A DNA stretch of 64,000 bases from Hyphomicrobium sp. (lineage in GTDB: Bacteria; Pseudomonadota; Alphaproteobacteria; Rhizobiales; Hyphomicrobiaceae), in the NCBI GenBank assembly GCA_022843145.1, contig JALHOF010000015.1, positions 21,175-85,174 on the forward strand, read 5' to 3'. The translations under genes were made by a program, and so were the position numbers. Positions 56,275 to 64,000 of the stretch are shown one piece after another. The notes under the pieces were generated by a model. The model searched no databases, was not told the DNA's origin, and was given only the letters and a program-made list of their open reading frames with translations. How positions within the stretch are numbered: position 1 is the stretch's first letter; every line of letters begins with the position of its first letter.

Positions 56275-57698
56275 TCCCTCAAACACCCGAGTTCAAGGCC
56301 AATGCCCGCGCCGCGCTCGCCGACCCGCAGTTGCAGCGTGCGCTGTCGGGCCTGCCGACGGGGCTCGTCGCCCAGCGGACCAGCGCCAAGGCCCGCCTGC
56401 CTGAATTCGAAGCGCTGCGCGATGTCGGCCGCGATGTCCGCAATCACGCGCTAGCACACCTGGATCTCTACCTCGAGACGTATGAGCACAACGCCACCGC
56501 TGCCGGTGCCGTCGTGCATTGGGCCGAGACCGGCGCCGAGGCGCGCGATATAATTTCGCGGATCTGCACCGAGGCCGGCGCGCGCATCGTGACCAAAGGC
56601 AAGTCGATGATCTCCGAGGAGATCGGCCTCAATGCCGATCTCGAGCGGCAAGGCTTCGAGGTCGTCGAAACGGATCTTGGCGAGTATCTGATCCAGATCC
56701 GCGGCGAAACGCCGAGCCACATTATTGCGCCCGCGATCCATCTGACGCAGGACCAGGTCGAAGCCGACTTCCGCGCGCTCCACACCCATCTCCCGGCGGA
56801 TCGCACTCTGGTCGAGCCTGCCGAGCTCGTTGCCGAAGCGCGCGGTGTGCTCCGCCAGAAATTCCTCAGCGCCGATGTCGGCATCACGGGCGCCAACTTC
56901 CTCATCGCCGAAACCGGCTCGTCGATCATCGTCACCAACGAGGGCAATGGCGATCTCACGCAGTCGCTGGCCCGCATCCACATCGTGATCGCGTCGATCG
57001 ACAAGGTCATCCCGACACTCGAGGACGTCACGACGCTGTTGCGGCTCTTGGCCCGCTCCGCAACCGGGCAGGAGTTCACGACCTACACGACGTTCTCGAC
57101 AGGTCCGCGCCGCCCGGAGGATCCGGACGGGCCGGAGGAGTACCACGTCGTCCTGCTCGACAACGGCCGCTCGGAGTTGCTCGGTTCGGAGTTCAGCGAA
57201 GTTCTGCGCTGCATCCGCTGCGGCGCGTGCATGAACCATTGCCCTGTCTACAACGCCGTCGGCGGACACGCCTATGGCTGGGTCTATCCTGGTCCCATCG
57301 GTTCGGTGATGACTCCCGCGCTGATCGGCGTGAAGGCAGGCGGACATCTGCCCAACGCCTCGACCTTCTGCGGCCGCTGCGAAAGCGTCTGCCCGATGAA
57401 GATCCCATTGCCGAAACTGATGCGGCACTGGCGCGAAGCGGAGTTCGAGCAGGGACTTACGCCGCCGCGCTACCGGCGCGGTATCGCGCTTTGGGCATGG
57501 TTCGCCAAACGGCCGCGGCTGTATCATCTCGCCGCCCGCTTCGGCATCGCGGCGCTGAGCGCGGCCGGACGCGGCAAGGGCCGGTTCTCGTGGTTGCCGT
57601 TCGCCTCCGCATGGACGCGCGATCGCGACCTGCCCGCGCCGCAGGGTCGAACGTTCCAGCAGCTTTGGGCTGAGACGCAGCGGGGCGTGCCGCGATGA
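56271..57698 (+). CDS. lutB: Lactate utilisation iron-sulfur protein LutB
   Basis: The product is 475 residues. A LUD domain (about 60-290, with TKGKSMISEEIGLN and GITGANFLIAETGS) precedes two iron-sulfur motifs CIRCGACMNHC and CGRCESVC, and a DUF3390-type C-terminus. It overlaps lutA and lutC by four bases at each end (ATGA), so the three are translationally coupled. Confidence 0.95.
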   Translation: MIPQTPEFKANARAALADPQLQRALSGLPTGLVAQRTSAKARLPEFEALRDVGRDVRNHALAHLDLYLETYEHNATAAGAVVHWAETGAEARDIISRICTEAGARIVTKGKSMISEEIGLNADLERQGFEVVETDLGEYLIQIRGETPSHIIAPAIHLTQDQVEADFRALHTHLPADRTLVEPAELVAEARGVLRQKFLSADVGITGANFLIAETGSSIIVTNEGNGDLTQSLARIHIVIASIDKVIPTLEDVTTLLRLLARSATGQEFTTYTTFSTGPRRPEDPDGPEEYHVVLLDNGRSELLGSEFSEVLRCIRCGACMNHCPVYNAVGGHAYGWVYPGPIGSVMTPALIGVKAGGHLPNASTFCGRCESVCPMKIPLPKLMRHWREAEFEQGLTPPRYRRGIALWAWFAKRPRLYHLAARFGIAALSAAGRGKGRFSWLPFASAWTRDRDLPAPQGRTFQQLWAETQRGVPR

Positions 57699-58417
57699 GC
57701 CCGATCGACAAGCCGGCGGATCGCGACGGGGCGCGCGAGGCCATTCTCGGCAAGGTCCGCAAATCGCTTGGCATCGATGGGCAAAGCGGGGCTCGCGATG
57801 CGGTCGTCGAGCGGCGGATCGAGCGGCCGGTTCGCCACCTCACGCCGGCCCGGGTCTTGAAGCCCAAGGCTGATCTCGAGGCGTTGTTCGCCGCGACGCT
57901 CGCCGCGCAGTTCTCGACGGTGCTGCCGGTTGCAGAATTTTCCGACGTGCCGGGTGCGGTGGCAACCTATCTCCGCCAGACCAATCTATCGGGTCGCCTC
58001 GGCATCGGATCCGATCCGCTTCTCGAAGCCCTGGCGTGGAACGGAGAGCCGGGCATCACCCTCGTTCCCGGTCGCGCCGCGGCCGACACCGAAGTCGGCG
58101 TCTCGCGCGCTATTGCCGGCGCCGCCGAGACGGGTACGCTCTTTCTGGCCTCTGGGCCCGAAAACCCGGTGACGCTGACCTTCATGCCGGCGACGCACAT
58201 CGTGGTCATCACATCGGACGATATCGTCGGGCCTTACGAGGACGCGTTCAACGTGGTGCGCAAGCTCTATGGTCCGGGTCTGATGCCGCGCACGCTCAAT
58301 CTTGTTTCGGGACCGTCGCGCACCGCGGACATCGGCGGCAAGATCGTGATCGGCGCTCACGGGCCGCAGCGGCTTGCCGTTGTCATCGTGAAGTCGACCG
58401 CGCCGGCAGCAACTTAG
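57695..58417 (+). CDS. lutC: Lactate utilisation protein LutC
   Basis: The product is 240 residues with a LUD domain (GIGSDPLLEALAW, ETGTLFLASGPENP, IVVITSDDIVGPYEDAF). It is the third component of the LutABC complex. It ends convergently against the small Cys-rich gene, with 7 nt between stops. Confidence 0.93.
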   Translation: MSPIDKPADRDGAREAILGKVRKSLGIDGQSGARDAVVERRIERPVRHLTPARVLKPKADLEALFAATLAAQFSTVLPVAEFSDVPGAVATYLRQTNLSGRLGIGSDPLLEALAWNGEPGITLVPGRAAADTEVGVSRAIAGAAETGTLFLASGPENPVTLTFMPATHIVVITSDDIVGPYEDAFNVVRKLYGPGLMPRTLNLVSGPSRTADIGGKIVIGAHGPQRLAVVIVKSTAPAAT

Positions 58418-58424
58418 GACTTCG

Positions 58425-58640
58425 CTATCGGCGCCCGCAGGTCGATAGGCAGCGTGACAACTGCGCGTCGCACGACGGCGCCCCCTTTGTCGACACGCGG
58501 CACTGGTTGTGCGCGGCATAGCAGGCGCTTGCACACTGATTGGCTGAGGCGGTGTCCGTGGCGACGAGCGACGTTGTCGCGTAGAGGCTGGCCGCCAGTA
58601 CCAGCATCACGCCACAAGCGATCATCAGCCGCATCAACAT
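58425..58640 (-). CDS. Small exported Cys-rich protein
   Basis: The product is 71 residues from the ATG at 58640. A signal peptide (about 1-33, strongly hydrophobic, ending in SA-NQ) precedes a mature peptide of about 38 residues with six Cys at regular spacing: CASAC, CRV, C, CLSTC. This pattern suggests disulfide-stabilised helices. No family is recognised. It sits between lutC and obgE and the long frame to 58949 is rejected as overlapping obgE. Confidence 0.6.
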   Translation of the reverse strand: MLMRLMIACGVMLVLAASLYATTSLVATDTASANQCASACYAAHNQCRVSTKGAPSCDAQLSRCLSTCGRR

Positions 58641-58725
58641 TTCAAAGCCTCGCGCGCTCGTCTTGCGCCAATCATTGCTCAGCCTGACCCCACAGTCAGG
58701 ACTTCTACCCTGATAGCGAAGTGCA

Positions 58726-60369
<1,644 letters not shown>

Positions 60370-60469
60370 ATGAGCCGCCTGCCGATGGCTGGATCGCGCG
60401 TCGCAAGTGGTTTTGTCATGCCGGCCGTCGTCTGGGAGTCCCCTGCCGATCCTCCCGCAATCTACAGCG

Positions 60470-60504
60470 CAAAACGGCAAAGAGGGAGACGATCCGTCCC
60501 CCTC
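60470..60504 (-). terminator. Probable intrinsic terminator after rpmA
   Basis: On the minus strand an imperfect 9-bp stem (arms 60482-60490 and 60496-60504, one mismatch, loop of 5) is followed by tctttgccgtttt. It lies about 50 nt after the rpmA stop and may end part of the ribosomal transcripts before the GNAT gene. Confidence 0.55.
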
Positions 60505-60552
60505 CCGCGCAAGTCTCCGGCAATCCGGCCCGCCAGGGGCCGGTGCGGTTGC

Positions 60553-60825
60553 TTATTCCGCTGCTTCGACCTTGGCCGGCCGCACCGAAATATGCACGCG
60601 GCCATTGCGCTTGGTCTTGAATTCAACGGTGCCCTCCGCGACGGCGAAGATCGTGTGGTCGACGCCCATGCCGACGCCGGTGCCTGGATGCCACTGCGTT
60701 CCGCGCTGGCGGCACAGGATGTTGCCCGGGATCACGTGCTCGCCACCGAAGCGCTTGATGCCGAGCATCTTGGGATTGCTGTCGCGGCCGTTCTTGGTCG
60801 AACCGCCGGCTTTCTTTTGTGCCAT
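60553..60825 (-). CDS. rpmA: 50S ribosomal protein L27
   Basis: The product is 90 residues: [20 protein letters not shown], then [15 protein letters not shown] and [10 protein letters not shown]. It lies near the peptidyl-transferase centre. No N-terminal Firmicute-type cleavage extension is present. It follows rplU by 73 nt. Confidence 0.97.
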   Translation of the reverse strand: MAQKKAGGSTKNGRDSNPKMLGIKRFGGEHVIPGNILCRQRGTQWHPGTGVGMGVDHTIFAVAEGTVEFKTKRNGRVHISVRPAKVEAAE

Positions 60826-60898
60826 GAAACGTCTCCTTCAGGTCAGGTCCGGCTGCCGTCGCGCAGCGCCAGACGGGATTTGGGTTCGGCGCGGGCGA

Positions 60899-61210
60899 TC
60901 AGCCCGAGATGCCGGTGATACGAACCATCGACAGATCCTGCCGATGACCGCGCTTGCGGCGCGAATTCTTGCGGCGGCGCTTTTTGAAGGCGATCAGCTT
61001 CGGGCCGCGCGTTTGCTCGACAAGTTCCGCGGTGACCTTGGCGCCCGCGACGACCGGGGTGCCGACCTTCACGCTCGCACCTTCGCCGACCATGAGTACT
61101 TCGGTGAATTCGATGTTGGAGCCCGCATCACCGGCAAGGCGCTCGATCTCGAGCACGTCGTCCTTGGCCACGCGATACTGCTTTCCGCCCGTCTTGATGA
61201 CTGCGTACAT
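60899..61210 (-). CDS. rplU: 50S ribosomal protein L21
   Basis: The product is 103 residues: [18 protein letters not shown] at the start and a basic end with [15 protein letters not shown] and the ITGI segment. agaaagg lies 9 nt before the ATG. First gene of rplU-rpmA, with a promoter match at 61401-61429. Confidence 0.97.
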   Translation of the reverse strand: MYAVIKTGGKQYRVAKDDVLEIERLAGDAGSNIEFTEVLMVGEGASVKVGTPVVAGAKVTAELVEQTRGPKLIAFKKRRRKNSRRKRGHRQDLSMVRITGISG

Positions 61211-61584
61211 GTTTGTCGACCTTTCTGGTCCGGGCTAGATCCCGGTTCATGTTGTCCGCGCCCTGTGGCGCCGCGGGTGTAATCCCACGGACTTTCAAGG
61301 GGTTGTCGAGCCTGAGACGGTCATCGTCGCCAGTTCGGAACCCGGAGCCTCGGGCAGCGATTTCGTCGCGGAGGCCTCGCTGGCCGCCACGATCGGTCGC
61401 TTTATCGAGGATTAATCGTCCAAAGTCAACGTCCTGACGCGAGCGGGACCGACGCGTCTGGCGACGGTTGGAGCTGGACTTGTGCAGCCGGTCCACGCCG
61501 CAGTTGGCGTGATCGCCGCCATGGCCTATGTCCGCATTCGTTCTGCCGCGAGCGGAGCGACAGTTGATCCGAGGCAGCTAAGCG
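61211..61584. other. Intergenic gap with the rplU leader and promoter
   Basis: 374 bp between divergent genes. On the minus side a roughly 185-nt leader lies between the predicted promoter (61401-61429) and rplU; a small hairpin (61230-61245, arms ccggg and cccgg) is close to the ATG. On the plus side the final part precedes the amidase gene. Nothing else is recognised. Confidence 0.55.
61401..61429 (-). promoter_or_regulatory. rplU: Sigma-70-type promoter for rplU-rpmA
   Basis: On the minus strand TTGACT (61429-61424) is followed by a 17-nt spacer and GATAAA (61406-61401). This is a good housekeeping promoter match for a ribosomal operon. Initiation near 61394 would leave about 185 nt of leader. 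Confidence 0.6.
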
Positions 61585-62613
61585 ATGCAAGACGACAGTG
61601 TTTCCACAACGGCGAGCCCGGCACGATCTGAGGTCGCACTCGCCGCGATCCCGGTGATCGACACCGGTCCGGCATTTCCGATGGAGACGCTGCTCCGTGA
61701 CGAGCCACGCGCCCACCACCTGCTCGATGCCGCAACCCGTATCGTGCCTCGCCGTGCGTTGGGCGGGCTCGATGCGATTTCACGCCGATGGCTCGCCAAG
61801 TGGAACAACGCACACCTCTCCGAAATCGACGCCATCGCCGCCCGTCTGGGCCGTCCCGGCGCGTATTTTCTGTCGGTCAACTACGAATGGGGCTGCACGT
61901 GCCGCGTGTCGCCGTCGCCGGACGCCACAAGCGCCCGGTTGATCCGCGTGCTCGACTGGCGCACCGACGGATTGGGCCGCAACGTGCTGGCCGCAAAAGT
62001 GGCCGGTGCGGCCGGCCCGTTCGTCACCTTCACCTGGCCGGGGTATACGGGCGTGCTGCAAGGCATGGCGAAAGGCCGCTTCTCCGCGGCTATCAATCAG
62101 GCTCCGATGCGGCGTGTCGCGGGCGCATACGCGCTCGATTGGGCGGCCAATCGCCGGCGCGTGTGGTCGATGCCGCACCAGACGCCCGCGCATCTGATGC
62201 GTGCCGTGTTCGAAACGGCGCACGATTTCGCCGAGGCGCGGCGGATGCTTGTCCACGAACCGATATCCACGCCCGCGATCTACTCGATTGCGGGATTGAG
62301 GCCGTCCGAGACTGCGGTGATCGAGCGCACCGAAACCGAGGCGCGGGTGCTCGACGGCCCCAACGTCGCCGCGAATCACTGGCAGTCACCGTTATGGAGC
62401 GGGCGCGCGCGCGGAAACGACAGCCCAGGCCGCGCCTGCCGGATGGCCCAGATACCTCCCGATCTCGATCCGGGCTTCCCCTGGCTCGAGCGTCCGATCC
62501 TCAACGAACGCACGCGGCTCGTGATGGTAGCGGATGCCCGCCTCGGGCAGGTCGTGGTTCAGGGCTACGAAGCGACCGGCGCGGCGACGCTGCCGCTCAA
62601 TCTCGTGGTGTAA
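61585..62613 (+). CDS. Ntn-hydrolase-like amidase (C45/acid ceramidase type)
   Basis: The product is 342 residues. The segment NYEWGCTCRV with Cys104 and Cys106, followed by RLIRVLDWR, and later TWPGYTGVLQGMAKGRFSAAIN, suggests a Ntn-fold linear-amide hydrolase with an N-terminal nucleophile Cys exposed by processing. QTPAHLMRAVFETAHDFAEA and the N-rich NHWQSP fit the same group. No signal peptide. The substrate is unknown; N-acyl amides are possible. Family call is from pattern memory. Confidence 0.65.
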   Translation: MQDDSVSTTASPARSEVALAAIPVIDTGPAFPMETLLRDEPRAHHLLDAATRIVPRRALGGLDAISRRWLAKWNNAHLSEIDAIAARLGRPGAYFLSVNYEWGCTCRVSPSPDATSARLIRVLDWRTDGLGRNVLAAKVAGAAGPFVTFTWPGYTGVLQGMAKGRFSAAINQAPMRRVAGAYALDWAANRRRVWSMPHQTPAHLMRAVFETAHDFAEARRMLVHEPISTPAIYSIAGLRPSETAVIERTETEARVLDGPNVAANHWQSPLWSGRARGNDSPGRACRMAQIPPDLDPGFPWLERPILNERTRLVMVADARLGQVVVQGYEATGAATLPLNLVV

Positions 62614-62673
62614 CCGGATCCGACATTGCCAATACTCACGAATGCGGACCGCGTTCGCACGGAAAGGACGTTC

Positions 62674-64000
62674 ATGAATTCGCGTCGTTTGCTGCCGATC
62701 CTGTTCCTGCTGTTGGCCGTTTTCGTTGCTGCCGTGGCGTTCGCGCCGTGGGCCGCAGTCGGCCAGACGACCGCTCCCCAATCCGGCGCTGCTCCCGCTG
62801 CTGCAGTTCCGCCCGCACCTGCCGCCGCCGCACCTCCGGTGGCGCCATCTCCGGCTCCACCCCAGCCGGCCTCCGTCCCGCCGGAACTCGACGCCAAAAT
62901 CACCAATCTCGCCGCGACCGTTGAGAACGCCGAGAAATCACTCTCGCGCATGAAAGAAGTCGACGACGACATCGGCGATCTGCGCAACGACGTCGAGCGC
63001 GTCATCGCCCGCTCCACGGAGACCGCGGACGATCTGCGTCCGCGCTTCGACGATATCCGCCGTCAGATCGAAAAGCTCGGCCCGCCGCCGGCCAAGGATC
63101 AGCCGCCCGAATCCGCGGCGGTCGCTGCCGAGCGCGCGCGCTTGACCAACGAGGCCGCGGCACTCGATGGCGCCATCAAGACACTCGAAGTGACCTGGGT
63201 TCGAGCCCGGCAGACCATCGACCGCATTACGGATCTGCGGCTGCAAATGTTCACCCGAAGCCTGATGGAGCGGCGTTCGAGCCCTCTGTTCCCGGGCTTG
63301 TGGATCGACGTGATCAAGGACACGCCGCAGGTCTCGCGGCTCGTGTCGTACATCGGCAGCGATTGGTACGCCTCCGCCACCCGGCGCGGACCGCCCGTTC
63401 TTGCGCTGCTCGCCGCCGCGTTCATCCTCTATTTCGGGGGTCGCGCGCTGGTCTGGCGGCTGACCAGTCATCGCAACGTCAAAGAGCAACTGAGCTTCTT
63501 CGATCGAGCCGCGACCGCGTCGTGGGTGGCTCCGGTTCGCGCGCTGCCCGCGATCGCCGCCGCACTCCTGACCTATACGAGCTTCGACGCGATGGGTCTG
63601 CTTTACTACCCGAGCGCGCGGATCGGCGAGGCGGTGTTGCGCGCGGTCCTGATGTTCTCGATCGTCGCGGCGCTCATCTCGACGGTGCTCGCGCCATCGG
63701 AGCCGTCGTTGCGGCTCGTCGATTTCTCCGATCGCACCGCCAAGCGGATCAATCGCCTGCTACTGTCCATGGCCGCGATCTATTCGGCCGATCTGGCGCT
63801 CACGTCGCTGAGCCGCGTGCTGTATCTGCCGCTGTCGATCAGCGTCGTGCAGTCGTTGATCGCGAGCCTTGCCTTCGCCGGTCTCTTGATCGGCATCCTG
63901 CTGACGCCGTTCGAACGCACGGCGGCCGCTGCGAAGGCCGTCGAGACGTCGCGTGAAACGCCGCGCTGGCTCAAGTATCCGCTGTGGGTCGCGGCTGTCT
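62674..64000 (+). CDS. Large MscS-family mechanosensitive channel (partial)
   Basis: The open frame starts at ATG 62674 with ggaaagga upstream and runs to the end of the window without a stop, at least 442 codons. A signal peptide and a Pro/Ala-rich segment precede a coiled-coil-like periplasmic part with a segment resembling the DUF3772 domain (residues about 150-215). At least four transmembrane helices follow, near 230-255, 270-300, 325-345 and 370-415. The pore domain should lie downstream of the window. Such proteins relieve osmotic pressure. Confidence 0.85.
   Translation, partial: MNSRRLLPILFLLLAVFVAAVAFAPWAAVGQTTAPQSGAAPAAAVPPAPAAAAPPVAPSPAPPQPASVPPELDAKITNLAATVENAEKSLSRMKEVDDDIGDLRNDVERVIARSTETADDLRPRFDDIRRQIEKLGPPPAKDQPPESAAVAAERARLTNEAAALDGAIKTLEVTWVRARQTIDRITDLRLQMFTRSLMERRSSPLFPGLWIDVIKDTPQVSRLVSYIGSDWYASATRRGPPVLALLAAAFILYFGGRALVWRLTSHRNVKEQLSFFDRAATASWVAPVRALPAIAAALLTYTSFDAMGLLYYPSARIGEAVLRAVLMFSIVAALISTVLAPSEPSLRLVDFSDRTAKRINRLLLSMAAIYSADLALTSLSRVLYLPLSISVVQSLIASLAFAGLLIGILLTPFERTAAAAKAVETSRETPRWLKYPLWVAAV

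Overview
The window is high-GC, densely coding bacterial chromosome. It reads as an alphaproteobacterium, most likely of the order Hyphomicrobiales. The evidence is the rplU-rpmA-GNAT-obgE and proB-proA-nadD-rsfS-rlmH gene orders, a hisS-hisZ-hisG operon with short-form HisG, an LpxQ-like lipid A oxidase, PbpC with alpha-2-macroglobulin, and many short exported proteins. I could not run a search, so genus is not assigned. No tRNA, rRNA, transposase, integrase, CRISPR array or prophage block was seen.

Layout. (1) 0-1.3 kb: a CAP-domain lipoprotein gene flanked by two arrays of related tandem repeats. (2) 1.4-6.2 kb: a two-gene module with a winged-helix-like protein and a 1164-residue ATPase holding two separate P-loop domains (an AAA/ORC-like N-terminus and a HerA-like C-terminus). 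Its function is unrecognised and it is a candidate for a new system. A gene-poor, AT-richer stretch of about 960 bp follows. (3) 7.2-15.7 kb: moeA, an exported pentapeptide-repeat protein, then an envelope group of a divergent GT51/transpeptidase, a large membrane protein and a small protein, ended by a strong intrinsic terminator. (4) 15.9-25.7 kb: alpha-2-macroglobulin plus PBP1C, a PHB-depolymerase-like lipoprotein and an LpxQ-like outer-membrane barrel. (5) 25.7-30.9 kb: rlmH, rsfS, nadD, proA and proB on the minus strand, interrupted by a plus-strand PD-(D/E)XK-like gene whose motif looks degenerate.

(6) 31-40.4 kb: SRPBCC and CBS proteins, hisS-hisZ-hisG, a BioF2-type acetyltransferase paired with a JmjC-like cupin, and tex. 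(7) 40.5-48.6 kb: a minus-strand cluster with a TAXI-type binding protein, a chimeric cytochrome c, a flavocytochrome c sulfide dehydrogenase flavoprotein, a class I cytochrome c, and a fusion of a periplasmic binding protein to a pentameric ligand-gated ion channel, followed by a small PAN-like secreted protein. (8) 48.9-58.4 kb: a phosphoesterase, glcDEF (glycolate oxidase), a divergent LysR regulator and lutABC (lactate oxidation). (9) 58.4-64 kb: a tiny Cys-rich exported protein, obgE, GNAT, rpmA and rplU with a recognisable promoter and a long leader, an Ntn-hydrolase-like amidase, and the start of a large MscS-family channel that runs off the window.

The strongest items for follow-up are the binding-protein/ion-channel fusion beside sulfide-oxidation genes, and the winged-helix/dual-ATPase pair. 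The rplU-obgE and proBA-rlmH halves of what is usually one alphaproteobacterial cluster lie about 28 kb apart here, with regions 6-8 between them.
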